From an uncultured Paraprevotella sp. (lineage in GTDB: Bacteria > Bacteroidota > Bacteroidia > Bacteroidales > Bacteroidaceae): a stretch of DNA of 64,000 bases. Below, piece after piece: positions 16,805-26,624 of the stretch. A program made the translations under genes and the position numbers. The stretch is from positions 10,572 to 74,571 of the forward strand of contig URDY01000012.1 in assembly GCA_900546665.1 (NCBI GenBank), given 5' to 3'. Within the stretch, counting starts at the first letter, position 1; each line of letters opens with the position of its first letter. Under the pieces are notes generated by a model. That model did no database searches, was not told the origin of the DNA, and saw only the letters and a program-made list of their open reading frames with translations.

Positions 16805-19558
16805 CTAATCGGATTTTTCTTTTCGTTTCAGGAAGTCTGTCGGGTTTTCTCCGAAAAACTCCTTGTAGCATTTCGTAAAGTAGGACGGCGTACTGAATCC
16901 TACTTCATAAGTGATTTCTGCAATAGTCTTTCCGGTTGAGGCCAGAAGGGTGGCCGCTTTCTTCAGGCGGGTGATACGTATAAGTTCATTGGGTGAATAA
17001 CCGGTCAGCGCTTTGGTCTTTCTGTAAAGCTGGACGCGGCTCATGCCTATTTTATCTCCCAGTTCTTCTACGCTCAGGTTGGGATTGCTCAGGTTTCGTT
17101 CGATGACGGAACGTAGCTTCTCCAGGAAAGTCTGGTCGATTGCGGCAATCGGTTCTTTCTGGATATTTGTTTTGTCTGTAAAGAAATTTTGCAGGCGTTT
17201 GCGGTTGTCTATAAGATTCTTGAGTCGTGTGAGCAGCAGTTCCGAGCTGAAGGGTTTGAGAATGTACGAGTCTGCACCGCTTTCATATCCCTTGACTTTT
17301 TGTTCGTCAAGGCTGTAAGCAGTCAGCATCAATACAGGAATATGCGAAGTCTGAACTTCCGATTTCAGTCTTTTACAGCAGGCTATACCGTCCATGACGG
17401 GCATCATGACATCGCAGATGATCGCATCCGGTATGTATTTCATGGCCATATGTATGCCCTCCCTGCCGTTGGCTGCCAAAATGACAGTATATTGTTTGCG
17501 GAGCAATATTTTCAGATAGTCACGTATGTCCTGGTTGTCATCGATGACCAGTACGGTTTCCTTGTTTTGCTGAACGATCTCCTCATTGCCGGATTGCAGG
17601 CTTTCCTGGTCGGCATCGAGAATGGCACCGTCCTTGAAACTGGTCATATAAGCATTCTTTTCTCTGTCCGGATTGACGTTTCCTTCCTGTTTGGCCGGCA
17701 GGTCGATGGTAAAAGATGTTCCCTTGTTTTCTGTATTGGTGACGTTTATCGTACCGTTGTGCATTTCCACGAAAGCCTTTGCCAGAGCCAGTCCTATGCC
17801 GGAACCGGCCTGACGGGTGTCAGCCTGATAGAAACTTTCGAAAATATGATCTACATGGCGGGCTGAAATGCCTATACCGGTGTCTCTGACAATCAGTCTG
17901 ATGTGCGGGCCGTTTTCTTCGTAATGAGTTAATTCTACAGTGATGGAGCCGTTTTCTGATGTGAACTTGAATGCGTTTGACAGCAGATTATAGACGATAC
18001 GTTCTATTTTCTCAATATCAGCAACCATGACATATTCTGTGGTAGCCTCATCCATGTTCAGCTGAAAATGGATATGCTTGCGGTATGAAAGTGTACGGAA
18101 TGCTTCAGTCCATTCCTTGATCTCGTCGGCAATATTGAACTGGCTCAGCGTAAGTGACAGTTTGCCTTCTTCAAATTTACGGAAATCAAGGATCTGATTG
18201 ATCAGTCGCAGCAGTACTGTGGCATTTTTCTGTATGATCTGTAGCAGACTGCGTTCCTCCTGCTGCAGATTCGGTCTGCTTAGCAGTTGTTCCACGGGGT
18301 CTGAAATCAGGGTGAGTGGTGTACGCAGATCATGTGATACGCTGGTGAAAAAGGACAGTTTGTCCCGTGTGGCTTTTTCTACCTCTGACGACAGTTCGAT
18401 GAGTTGGTCACGTTGTGTTTCCAGCTGGTCCTTTTGTTGTGACAGTTCGGCATTCATCTTGTTTTTAGTCCGGTATGCCCTTATCAGGAAGATCATGAGA
18501 GCTATCGTAAGAGCCAGTATGGCAATGCAGGCATAAAGCAGCATGCGTTGCGACATGTAGCGGCTGAGCGAATTGTTCAGTTTCTGGTTGAGAGTTTCGA
18601 TCTTTTCGTCCAAAGTCTGGATATGTGATGTCTGCATCTGCATGATGCGGGCATTTGACTGGTTGACCAGATCGGTAGACAGGATATTGTTTCTTTCGAA
18701 TGGTTGTCCATTCAGTATCTTCATGGCTGTCCGGAGCACAAGGTCTCCTCCTGTAGGATAGATGAATGTCGCTTCCAGTTTGCCTTTCATGACCTGTTCC
18801 ACTCCATAGTCATTTCCCGTGAGGGCATCTATACCGATAAAGCGTATGTTTTTTTCCCTGTGGTGCTTACGGGCCGCTTCATAGGCTCCGGAAGCCATCC
18901 GGTCGTTATGGGCAAAGACAATGTCTATTTTGGGCGTAACGGTTAATATGGAGTCAAATGCCTTACGGGCTTCTGCTGTTTGCCAGTCGGCTTCTGCGGT
19001 AGCTACAATTTGTATATGAGGATTGGTCTTCAATACGCTGATAAGGCCGTTATGCCGCTCTGCTGCTGGAGTTGATCCTTTCAGGCCTCTTATTTCAACC
19101 ATCTTTCCGCCTTTCGGGAGACAGTGCTGAATATAATGGCCGATTTCTTCTCCGATTTTGTAGTTGTCTGCGCCTACAAAAGCGGTATATTTTTCGGTGT
19201 TTACCTTACGGTCAACCAATATGACCGGAATACCATGGTCATAAGCCTCTTCTATTATAGGGGTAATGGCTTCAGCTTCATTAGGCGAAACGATAAGCAG
19301 GTCTACACCTTGATTGATAAACGATTGGATATCTTCAATCTGTTTCTGGTTCTGGTCATTGGCACTCGTGATGTCAATCTGCACATCCTGATAGAACAGT
19401 CCTTCTCTGAGAATTTCATTATTCATTTGTGTGCGCCATTCATCGTCGCTGCACTGTGAGACTCCGATATGGTATTTCTTTTGGGGAGATGAGCATCCGC
19501 AAATCAGACAAAAAACAGCTATAATCAGTATAGTGATAGAATAGGAAAAGCGTTTCAT
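16805..19558 (-). CDS. Hybrid two-component regulator with LacI-type periplasmic sugar sensor
   Basis: This 917-residue protein joins a whole signalling path. It has a lipoprotein-like signal (CLICGCSS), a periplasmic sugar-binding domain of the LacI/PBP1 type (about 30-310), a transmembrane helix (about 340-360), and a histidine kinase with H-box SHDLRTPLTLI and catalytic DTGIGI and GSGIGLALAK. It ends in a receiver (VLVIDDNQ, CDVMMPVMDG, MLTAYS) and an AraC-type DNA-binding domain. This architecture matches BT1754 of B. thetaiotaomicron, which senses fructose in the periplasm. The neighbouring fructokinase, transporter and GH32 genes support the same role. It is transcribed from its own promoter. 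Confidence 0.92.
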   Translation of the reverse strand: MKRFSYSITILIIAVFCLICGCSSPQKKYHIGVSQCSDDEWRTQMNNEILREGLFYQDVQIDITSANDQNQKQIEDIQSFINQGVDLLIVSPNEAEAITPIIEEAYDHGIPVILVDRKVNTEKYTAFVGADNYKIGEEIGHYIQHCLPKGGKMVEIRGLKGSTPAAERHNGLISVLKTNPHIQIVATAEADWQTAEARKAFDSILTVTPKIDIVFAHNDRMASGAYEAARKHHREKNIRFIGIDALTGNDYGVEQVMKGKLEATFIYPTGGDLVLRTAMKILNGQPFERNNILSTDLVNQSNARIMQMQTSHIQTLDEKIETLNQKLNNSLSRYMSQRMLLYACIAILALTIALMIFLIRAYRTKNKMNAELSQQKDQLETQRDQLIELSSEVEKATRDKLSFFTSVSHDLRTPLTLISDPVEQLLSRPNLQQEERSLLQIIQKNATVLLRLINQILDFRKFEEGKLSLTLSQFNIADEIKEWTEAFRTLSYRKHIHFQLNMDEATTEYVMVADIEKIERIVYNLLSNAFKFTSENGSITVELTHYEENGPHIRLIVRDTGIGISARHVDHIFESFYQADTRQAGSGIGLALAKAFVEMHNGTINVTNTENKGTSFTIDLPAKQEGNVNPDREKNAYMTSFKDGAILDADQESLQSGNEEIVQQNKETVLVIDDNQDIRDYLKILLRKQYTVILAANGREGIHMAMKYIPDAIICDVMMPVMDGIACCKRLKSEVQTSHIPVLMLTAYSLDEQKVKGYESGADSYILKPFSSELLLTRLKNLIDNRKRLQNFFTDKTNIQKEPIAAIDQTFLEKLRSVIERNLSNPNLSVEELGDKIGMSRVQLYRKTKALTGYSPNELIRITRLKKAATLLASTGKTIAEITYEVGFSTPSYFTKCYKEFFGENPTDFLKRKEKSD

Positions 19559-19882
19559 AGTTAATCAATATATACACAAATATAAGCACAAATTATGAAT
19601 ATAGAAAAATTTGTGACGTATTTGTTTAAAAATCTGCCATTCCTATGGATAATCGGGAAGACGGGAATTGGTGACTATTGGCCTGAATGTTAGAGCCTAA
19701 TCTGATTTTTTGTGGGAGAGTGAAAATCTTCTTCCGGGCAGGGTGGGTGACGCCGTTTCAGGGCGTATTTTTCTTTTTTCCTTCTAATAAGAAGAAAAAA
19801 AACAGCGTATCGGAATGCCTGTCAGGCCGGTCTGGAGTGTGATATTTGACTTCAGACCGGCAGGAGCAGACTGATAAAGAAT
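19559..19882. other. Intergenic region between the hybrid sensor and the fructokinase
   Basis: No gene is supported. On the minus strand it holds a TATATTTG -7 box at 19577-19584 for the hybrid sensor gene. A hairpin closing the fructokinase operon lies at 19826-19861 (GCCGGTCTG and CAGACCGGC arms), with a run of Ts on the minus strand near 19796-19803. A TTCT/AGAA AT-rich inverted repeat lies around 19775-19803. Confidence 0.5.
19826..19861 (-). terminator. Candidate terminator of the GH32-MFS-fructokinase operon
   Basis: The 13-base arms 19826-19838 and 19849-19861 pair with a single mismatch. A T run on the minus strand lies about 23 bases further on. This spacing is looser than in a classic terminator, so confidence is moderate. 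Confidence 0.5.
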
Positions 19883-20773
19883 TTATATTCTGTTTGTGAG
19901 TGTTGTCGGCAGGACAGGCATGGCTCCGTTCTGTGTACAAACATACGCAGATACGTCAACAGCCAGTTTATGAGCTTCTTTCACAGGGCAGCCTTTCAGA
20001 ATGGCTGATACGAATGCAGCGGTAAAAGAGTCGCCGGCTCCGACCGTATCTGCCACTTCAACGGAAGGTGTCTCTAAGAATGATGTTTCATCAAGTGTAA
20101 AGACATAACTGCCTTTGGTACCACATGTCAGGATCAGCATTTTCAGGTTATATCTTTCCAGTAATATTTGGCATTGGCTTTCAGTTGTCATGTCCGGAAA
20201 ATCAAGCAGACGGCTGACTGTGACAAGCTCTTCATCGTTGATCTTTAATACATTGCATTTTTGGAAAGAATGACAGAGTATTTCCTTTGTGAAGAAGTTT
20301 TGTCTCAGGTTGATGTCGAATATTTTCAGTGTTTCAGGCGTATCGGGCATCGTATCCAGAAAACGGTTGATGGTCTCCCGGCTGACAGGGTTGCGTTGTG
20401 CCAACGATCCGAAGCAAACCGCTATGGCCTGATGAGCCAGTTCATCCAGTTGTCCGGTATAGGGAATATTGTCCCAGGCAACCCCTTCCTTGATTTCGTA
20501 ACAGGGAATACCGGCCTTGTCCAGTGTCACCTGAACGGTTCCAGTGGGATAGGGAACTGTTTCTATCAGTCCTTTCAAATCCTTTTTCTGGAAGTTATCC
20601 AATATTTCGTCTCCAAGTTCATCCTTTCCAACAGCGCTGACTACGATACTTTTCAGTCCGAACTGTGACACATGATAGGCAAAGTTGGCCGGTGCTCCGC
20701 CCAGTTTTTTACCTTCCGGAAGCATATCCCATAATGCTTCGCCCATTCCGACGATAATATGATTGTGGTTCAT
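19883..20773 (-). CDS. Fructokinase, PfkB family
   Basis: This 296-residue cytoplasmic kinase phosphorylates fructose at the expense of ATP. PfkB-family signatures are GMGEALWDMLPEGKKLGGAPANFAYH, split here as GEALWDMLPEG and GGAPANFAYHV, and the C-terminal VADTVGAGDSFTAAF with the catalytic aspartate. Its neighbours are the transporter (7-base gap) and GH32, the same set as the B. thetaiotaomicron fructan locus (BT1757-type kinase). It completes uptake of free fructose released by GH32. Confidence 0.92.
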   Translation of the reverse strand: MNHNHIIVGMGEALWDMLPEGKKLGGAPANFAYHVSQFGLKSIVVSAVGKDELGDEILDNFQKKDLKGLIETVPYPTGTVQVTLDKAGIPCYEIKEGVAWDNIPYTGQLDELAHQAIAVCFGSLAQRNPVSRETINRFLDTMPDTPETLKIFDINLRQNFFTKEILCHSFQKCNVLKINDEELVTVSRLLDFPDMTTESQCQILLERYNLKMLILTCGTKGSYVFTLDETSFLETPSVEVADTVGAGDSFTAAFVSAILKGCPVKEAHKLAVDVSAYVCTQNGAMPVLPTTLTNRI

Positions 20774-20780
20774 GACAAAG

Positions 20781-21950
20781 TTAATGTTTAATTTTTAATG
20801 TATAGAATAAGAGATAAATCACACCCAGCGTCATGACAGCTACAGCACCGTTCTGTCCGACAGCATCACTGGCTACGCCCATCAGCAACGGGAAAATGGT
20901 TCCGCCGAACAGGCCCATGATCATCAGACCTGAAATTTCGTTCTTTTTCTCAGGAACTGCCAGAAGGGCCTGGGAGAATATGATGGAAAAGACATTGGAG
21001 TTGCCAAAACCTATCAGGGCGATGGCAGCATAAATGATGGCAGGCTGATTGGACGACAATAGCAGGATCATGGCAGCCAGCATACAGCATACGCTAAGCA
21101 GGAAGAAACTGCGGGCTTTTATCTTTTGCAGGATAAGAGCACCCGACAGACAGCCGGCCGTACGGAATATGAAATAAAGGCTAGTGGCGAAACCGGCTTC
21201 TTCAAGTGTAATGCCAAGCCGTTCCATCAGGATCTTGGGGGCTGTGGTGTTTGTACCCACGTCTATGCCGACATGACAGATAATGCCAATGAAGCAAAGC
21301 AGGATAAACGGACGGCCGAGCAGGCTGAGACAGGCTTTGAAGCCAGAGGCCTGATCAGGAGCTTCTTCTTTTATGGATGTGGCGTTCAGCCAGATTGTGG
21401 CTATGACGGCAATGACCATGTAGATAGGGAAGAGAACACGCCAGCCCAGTCCGAAAGAAGGGATGGTCTGGGTTGCTCCCCACATGGCCAGATAGGGAGC
21501 CAGAAACGAAGCGATGGCTTTGATGAACTGGCCGAAGGTAAGTGAACTGGCCAGTTTGTTGCCGCTGATGATATTGCTTAATAGCGGATTGAGTGAAGTC
21601 TGCATCAGTGCGTTGCCGATGCCGAGCAGGGAGAATGCACAAAGCATCAGTCCGTAGCTGTCATTGAATATGGGCAACAGCAGAGAAATGAATGTAATAA
21701 ACAGGCTGAGCAGGACAGTCTTGCGGCGTCCGATGCGGTTCATCAGGATACCAGTGGGAACAGAGAAAATGAGAAACCAGAAAAACACCAGAGACGGGAA
21801 TATATTGGCTTCTGCATCAGACAGGGACAAGTCTGCTTTTACATAATTTGATGCAATGCCGACCAAATCGACAAATCCCATGACGAAAAAGCACAGCATG
21901 ACAGGGATCAGCTGTTTGTAATGACTGGAAGTGGAGACTTGATTGTTCAT
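20781..21950 (-). CDS. MFS sugar transporter, probably for fructose
   Basis: This 389-residue inner-membrane protein has about 12 hydrophobic segments and the MFS loop motif GILMNRIGRRKTV between helices 2 and 3. It resembles the FucP/glucose-galactose branch of sugar:proton symporters. The position between GH32 and fructokinase, as in the B. thetaiotaomicron fructan locus (BT1758-type), makes fructose the likely substrate. Specificity is inferred from context only. Confidence 0.88.
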   Translation of the reverse strand: MNNQVSTSSHYKQLIPVMLCFFVMGFVDLVGIASNYVKADLSLSDAEANIFPSLVFFWFLIFSVPTGILMNRIGRRKTVLLSLFITFISLLLPIFNDSYGLMLCAFSLLGIGNALMQTSLNPLLSNIISGNKLASSLTFGQFIKAIASFLAPYLAMWGATQTIPSFGLGWRVLFPIYMVIAVIATIWLNATSIKEEAPDQASGFKACLSLLGRPFILLCFIGIICHVGIDVGTNTTAPKILMERLGITLEEAGFATSLYFIFRTAGCLSGALILQKIKARSFFLLSVCCMLAAMILLLSSNQPAIIYAAIALIGFGNSNVFSIIFSQALLAVPEKKNEISGLMIMGLFGGTIFPLLMGVASDAVGQNGAVAVMTLGVIYLLFYTLKIKH

Positions 21951-22000
21951 TTTGAATAATAGCTTTGGTTATGGTATTAAATGGTATTTTCTTGATGGTT

Positions 22001-23875
22001 TTAGAGTCCTAGTTCGGATATTCTGAGATTTTTCACTTCGGCTTTGCCTTTTTCTGAATAGAATTGAAGGCCGTCGTAGGGCACAGTCGGGAAAATAAGG
22101 TTAGTCATGGCTATGCGGCCGTTGTCCACGAAAATTTCAACCGAACATTTGTCTACGAATATGTTAAGATGATATGTCTTGCCTTTGCAGAGTGACAGAG
22201 GAGCCCATGTGCCGAGAGCAAAATCATTGATATAGTTGACCGATTCCGTTTTACGTCTGTCGTGGTTTTCCTTGGCATGAGGTTCCGACTGTTCGCCGAA
22301 AGGAATCAGACCGCTTTCCGTCCGGTCCATGACCAGCCTGTTCTTGGCCATATCAAAGTAGATTTTCGTTTTCTCTCCTTTGCTGTTAAGCATTTCGAAT
22401 CCGGCTGTTTGCGTGTTGCCCGGTGTGAAATCCATTTCAATTTGAAATGCACCTTCCTTGCAATTGGCAAACGCATCACCAATAACATATTCATTTTCGA
22501 TGCTGAAGTCATTCAGGTTACGGGTGTTCTTTCGCAGAAGACCGGATTCCTTGACGACGTCTGAAGCCATATAAATTTCCCCGTCCTGAGTAAAGAGTGA
22601 GAGTTCCCTTGGCAGGGCATTGGCACCTCTGTATTGTTTGATAGGCGTTACGTTGGCATATTGCCAGTTGCTCATCCAGGGTACGGCGATAGTGCGGTTT
22701 CCGGTATTGGAGAAGCAGACTGTTGCATAATGGTCCTTGCCGTAATCCAGGAATTTGGTTATTTCGGGTTTGGTGTCGCAGGTGAAAGATTTGCCGTCAA
22801 ACTCACCGATGAAATATTCTGTGGCGCTTCCTCCGAAAAGACATCCGGGGTTGATGTTGACGATCATGGCCCATTTCATTCTGGTTGAATCCCCGTCTAC
22901 GGGCAATTGTACAAAATCAGGGCATTCGAACTGGTTGGGTTGGATTCCGTAACCTTCACCGAATGCACTCAGGTATTCCCAGTCTTTCAGATCAGATGAG
23001 CTGTAGAAACGCATTTCCTTGTCTGCTGAGACGATCATATACCATTTCTTCATCGGCTCGTACCAGAAAACCTTGGGGTCACGGAAATCCTTTAATCCGT
23101 CGAACGGGGTCAGGATAGGATTCTGGTCATATTTGGTATAAGTGCGGCCGTTGTCTGTACTGTATGCGAGGCATTGCAATTGCCCGTGTTCATCGCTGGC
23201 TGAAGTGTAAAAGGCGATCAAGGCATCTTTTCCGAAGCCGGCGCTGTTGAACTTGTCTACGATAGTACTTCCGGAAAAAATATGTCCCAACGTGTCGCGG
23301 GCGATTGCCGGTTTAAGGTGTTCCCAATGAATGAGATCCCGACTTACGGAATGCCCCCAATGCATGTTGCCCCAGCGTGAACCGTAGGGATTATATTGAT
23401 AATACAGGTGGTATTCGCCGTCTTTATAGACCAGTCCGTTGGCATCGTTCATCCATCCGTATAAAGGCGTATGATGGTAAACAGGACGGTAATAGTCTTT
23501 GTTGCTCGTGTCAAAAGTGTCAGACTGTTGAATGTGCGCCCAGCAGACCGCCTGGCGGTTTACTTTTTCAACAGTAACTGTGGCTATGTCGGCATTTTCA
23601 GGAAGTTCGAACGGAACATAATATTCCACACTGTCCGTGGCAAGCCTGATGTCGAAGGCCATGTCGTCTGCCTTTCCTGTATTCAACTTGACTTTTGCCT
23701 CGTCGCTGGATTCCTGTATGGGCAGGAGAAGATATTTCTTGGGATGTGAAATATGGATAAGAGTGAGCGAGTCATTCTGGTGTTCCATATTGAGACTGCT
23801 CTGGTTGGAATGGCATGACATGATACCGTTTGCAAGTGTGATGCAGGATGCCATTGTAATTAATGTCTTTTTCAT
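22001..23875 (-). CDS. GH32 fructanase lipoprotein
   Basis: This 624-residue lipoprotein (signal ending GIMSC before HSNQ) releases fructose from beta-fructans. The GH32 catalytic trio is complete: the nucleophile aspartate in WMNDANG, the RDP motif in DFRDPKVFW and the acid/base glutamate in FECPDF. A five-bladed propeller (about 145-470) is followed by the C-terminal beta-sandwich with SVEIFVDNG. About 130 residues before the propeller look like an extra beta domain. Linkage preference (levan, inulin or sucrose) cannot be read from the sequence. It is the first gene of the operon with the transporter and the kinase. Confidence 0.94.
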   Translation of the reverse strand: MKKTLITMASCITLANGIMSCHSNQSSLNMEHQNDSLTLIHISHPKKYLLLPIQESSDEAKVKLNTGKADDMAFDIRLATDSVEYYVPFELPENADIATVTVEKVNRQAVCWAHIQQSDTFDTSNKDYYRPVYHHTPLYGWMNDANGLVYKDGEYHLYYQYNPYGSRWGNMHWGHSVSRDLIHWEHLKPAIARDTLGHIFSGSTIVDKFNSAGFGKDALIAFYTSASDEHGQLQCLAYSTDNGRTYTKYDQNPILTPFDGLKDFRDPKVFWYEPMKKWYMIVSADKEMRFYSSSDLKDWEYLSAFGEGYGIQPNQFECPDFVQLPVDGDSTRMKWAMIVNINPGCLFGGSATEYFIGEFDGKSFTCDTKPEITKFLDYGKDHYATVCFSNTGNRTIAVPWMSNWQYANVTPIKQYRGANALPRELSLFTQDGEIYMASDVVKESGLLRKNTRNLNDFSIENEYVIGDAFANCKEGAFQIEMDFTPGNTQTAGFEMLNSKGEKTKIYFDMAKNRLVMDRTESGLIPFGEQSEPHAKENHDRRKTESVNYINDFALGTWAPLSLCKGKTYHLNIFVDKCSVEIFVDNGRIAMTNLIFPTVPYDGLQFYSEKGKAEVKNLRISELGL

Positions 23876-23922
23876 GGTCGGGTTATCTAAGTATTAAGAT
23901 TAATGATTCAGAATATCACTTG

Positions 23923-23930
23923 CAAATATA
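23923..23930 (-). promoter_or_regulatory. Promoter -7 box of the GH32 operon
   Basis: The minus strand reads TATATTTG, matching TAnnTTTG, about 48 bases upstream of the GH32 start. Confidence 0.55.
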
Positions 23931-23955
23931 ATATTTCATGACAGCGAAATATAGA

Positions 23956-23996
23956 AAAAATGATTCTTGTAACCCTAAAAATGATTCGTTGAATCA
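23956..23996. promoter_or_regulatory. Direct repeats upstream of the GH32 promoter, candidate operator for the hybrid sensor
   Basis: The 11-base sequence GAATCATTTTT (minus strand) occurs twice, at 23956-23966 and 23977-23987, exactly 21 bases apart, or two helical turns. The second copy overlaps the palindrome TGATTCGTTGAATCA at 23982-23996. The sites begin about 26 bases upstream of the -7 box, over the -33 region. AraC-type activators bind such repeats. Binding by the adjacent hybrid sensor is inferred. Confidence 0.45.
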
Positions 23997-24047
23997 AAAT
24001 TAGGATGCAATGAAACCATTATGGTGACATGTTATGCCTGGATAAAC

Positions 24048-24085
24048 CGAAAAAGGCTGCGCGACATCACGTCGGGACAGCCTTT
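24048..24085 (-). terminator. Terminator of the pst operon
   Basis: The arms AAAGGCTG (24052-24059) and CAGCCTTT (24078-24085), with inner CGAC/GTCG pairing, form a hairpin. On the minus strand it ends in a T run. It lies about 30 bases past the pstB stop. Confidence 0.7.
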
Positions 24086-24113
24086 ACAGGAATTTTAAGT
24101 GTTGTATAATATA

Positions 24114-24884
24114 TTAACCCATTTTACCGGTCAGGTATGAACGTGTGCGTTCATCACGAGGGTTGGTAAACATGATTTCGGATTTGTCGTATTCAATCAG
24201 TTCACCCATGTACATGAACATGGAGGTGTCGGAAATACGTTTGGCCTGTGACATGTTGTGTGTGACAATCATGATGGTGACCTCTTTCTTTAATTGTACA
24301 AGCAGTTCTTCGATGTGTTTGGTTGCGATAGGGTCCAGTGCGGAGGTCGGTTCGTCAAGAAGCAGGATGTCCGGTTGCAAGGCCAGAGAGCGGGCGATGC
24401 ACAGACGCTGCTGTTGTCCGCCGGACAGGAAAGTGCCTCGTTTGGTCAGTGAGTTCTTGACTTCATCCCACAGGGATACATTGCGCAGATTGCGTTCTAC
24501 GATTTCGTCCTTTTTGCTTTTGCTGAGATGAATGCCGTTGAGAATATATCCTGCAAGTACATTGTCGTAGATGTTCATGGTCGGGAAGGGGTTTGGGCGT
24601 TGGAATACCATTCCTATTTTTCTGCGAACCTCAGTAGGATGTTTTTCCATGATGTTTTCGCCGTTAAGCAGGATCTTTCCTGTCACCGTGATGTTCTTGT
24701 AAAGCTCATGCATGCGGTTTACGGCGCGCAACAAGGTACTCTTGCCGCATCCTGAAGGTCCCATGATGGCAGTGATACTGTTACGCTGGACGTTGGCAGA
24801 CACATTCTTTACAGCGGTAACCTTCTGGTCGTAGGCGATGCTTACGCCTTTGATCTCCAGGATTGGATCAATTATATTTTCCAT
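24114..24884 (-). CDS. pstB: Phosphate ABC transporter ATP-binding protein
   Basis: This 256-residue ATPase powers phosphate import. It has Walker A (GPSGCGKST), Q-loop (MVFQRPNPFP), the signature LSGGQQQRLCIARSLA, Walker B (ILLLDEPTSALDP) and the switch histidine (MIVTHNMSQ). The gene overlaps pstA by 13 bases and is the last of the operon. A phoU gene, often found next, is absent here. Confidence 0.97.
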   Translation of the reverse strand: MENIIDPILEIKGVSIAYDQKVTAVKNVSANVQRNSITAIMGPSGCGKSTLLRAVNRMHELYKNITVTGKILLNGENIMEKHPTEVRRKIGMVFQRPNPFPTMNIYDNVLAGYILNGIHLSKSKKDEIVERNLRNVSLWDEVKNSLTKRGTFLSGGQQQRLCIARSLALQPDILLLDEPTSALDPIATKHIEELLVQLKKEVTIMIVTHNMSQAKRISDTSMFMYMGELIEYDKSEIMFTNPRDERTRSYLTGKMG

Positions 24885-25744
24885 TTTTTTGCGATTCTTT
24901 TAGCTAATAAATTAAGACAAAGTACAAATGTCAGTAAGAATAATGAGGCTCCCCAGATGAGACTCTGAAGATTAGGATCATTGAAGAATTCCCAGATAAG
25001 CAATGGAACGGCAGACATCGGTTTGCTCATGTTCCAGCTGATGGCTGCACCTCCCAGTGCGGTAAACATCAGAGGGGCTGTCTCTCCGACCACACGTGAG
25101 ATAGCCAGCAAAATACCGGTGAAAATACTGCCGAACGATGCGGGCAACATGACTTTCAGCATGACGCGCCAATAATTGCCACCCAGTCCGAGTCCGGCTT
25201 CCTTGAGCGTTTCTGGAAGGATTTTCATGGTCTCTTCCGTTGAACGGATAATAAGCGGCAGCATCATGATGAACAAAGCCACGCTTCCTGCAAAGGCGGA
25301 ATAGCCTTTCATCGGAACAACCACCCATATATACGTGATGATACCGATAATGATGGACGGAGTACCCTGCAGAAGGTCGGTGATGTAGCTGACGATGGTG
25401 GCAAACCAGTTGCCACGGTATTCCGAAAGACAGATACCGCAAAGTATGCCGATAGGAATAGCCAGTACGGAAGCCAGTGTCAGCATCAGGAACGTACCTA
25501 CAATACCGTTGGCTATACCTCCCGGTACGCTTTCGCCGTTAGCCATGGCTGTCATGGCCTTGTAGGCATTGGGGGTAGCTTCCGTGATGAAGGACCAGCC
25601 CAGCTGATCCCATCCTTTGATCAGGACTTCGCCAAGGATAGCAATAAGCGGAATGGCCGTGAGGGCAGAGAAGACACAGATGACTATGTAGAGCAGCTTG
25701 TTCTTCAGTATGCGGATTTTTAAGTTGTTATCTTGTATTTTCAT
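24872..25744 (-). CDS. pstA: Phosphate ABC transporter permease PstA
   Basis: This 290-residue inner-membrane protein has six predicted helices and the ABC permease coupling loop around EEAMKILPETLKEAGLGLG-like sequence (ILPETLKEAGLGLGGN is seen). It pairs with PstC to form the phosphate channel. It lies 10 bases after pstC and overlaps pstB. Confidence 0.95.
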   Translation of the reverse strand: MKIQDNNLKIRILKNKLLYIVICVFSALTAIPLIAILGEVLIKGWDQLGWSFITEATPNAYKAMTAMANGESVPGGIANGIVGTFLMLTLASVLAIPIGILCGICLSEYRGNWFATIVSYITDLLQGTPSIIIGIITYIWVVVPMKGYSAFAGSVALFIMMLPLIIRSTEETMKILPETLKEAGLGLGGNYWRVMLKVMLPASFGSIFTGILLAISRVVGETAPLMFTALGGAAISWNMSKPMSAVPLLIWEFFNDPNLQSLIWGASLFLLTFVLCLNLLAKRIAKKWKI

Positions 25745-25754
25745 ATCGTTCTAC

Positions 25755-26612
25755 TTAAACATGTTGGGCACGTCTGATCAGAATCTTGCCAATCATATTG
25801 ATGATGGCTGTGATGAGAAACAACAGCAAGCCTATGGCGATCAGTGATGACAGTTTCAGTCCGTCGGCCTCTCCAAACTGGTTGGCAATGATACTGGCCA
25901 TGGTGTTACCTGTGGTCCGGAGCGTATCCGGCATCTGGTTGGTGTTACCGATAAGCATGGTGACAGTCATCGTTTCACCCAACGCACGTCCGATTGCCAG
26001 AATGTAGGCGGAGAAAATACCCGAACCGGCAGTAGGGAAAATAACTCTTCGGATGACTTCTGCACGTGTTGCTCCCATGCCGTAAGCGCCCTCTTTCAGG
26101 TCGGAAGGTACCATTTTGATAAATTCGGAACTCAGTGATGCAGCGTAAGGCACGATCATGATGGCCAGTACAAATGCGGCAGTCAGAATACCGGATCCCT
26201 GTGGCGACAGATTCAGGTGCATGAATACCGTACGCAGGGCATAGAATCCCCACAAACCATAAATGATGGAAGGAATACCGGCCAGCAGGTCCGTGATAGT
26301 GCTGAGTACGGTGGCGATTTTCTTACCGCGGAAATATTCTCCTGTAAAGAGAGCAACCGGGAGTGAAAAGGGGATGCACATCAGCAAAGCCAGAGCCGTT
26401 GTCAGCAGTGTACCCGTGATGAAAGGCAGTGCGCCGTAGCTTTCTTTTCCTGCGGTAGTGACCCAGTCGTCGGAGAAGACGAAGTGCCAGAATCCGAAAT
26501 GGCCGAAAGCATCCGATGCATCAAGAGTGAGGGAAAAGATGATCCCCCCACCGATGATTGGTATAAGTACTGCAGACAATATGAGCAGAAATCTGAAAAT
26601 TTTGTCTTGCAT
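25755..26612 (-). CDS. pstC: Phosphate ABC transporter permease PstC
   Basis: This 285-residue inner-membrane permease has about six helices and the PstC-type segments FGFWHFVFSDDW, GIPSIIYGLWGFY and VPSDLKEGAYGMGATRAEV (the coupling loop). The 12-base gap to pstS and 10-base gap to pstA show one operon. Confidence 0.95.
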   Translation of the reverse strand: MQDKIFRFLLILSAVLIPIIGGGIIFSLTLDASDAFGHFGFWHFVFSDDWVTTAGKESYGALPFITGTLLTTALALLMCIPFSLPVALFTGEYFRGKKIATVLSTITDLLAGIPSIIYGLWGFYALRTVFMHLNLSPQGSGILTAAFVLAIMIVPYAASLSSEFIKMVPSDLKEGAYGMGATRAEVIRRVIFPTAGSGIFSAYILAIGRALGETMTVTMLIGNTNQMPDTLRTTGNTMASIIANQFGEADGLKLSSLIAIGLLLFLITAIINMIGKILIRRAQHV

Positions 26613-26624
26613 ATCAGTTCGTTT

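Noticed and set aside
19758..19940. 60-codon minus-strand frame after fructokinase
   Set aside because: It overlaps the fructokinase end and the terminator hairpin and ends in a homopolymer-encoded Phe/Lys tract.
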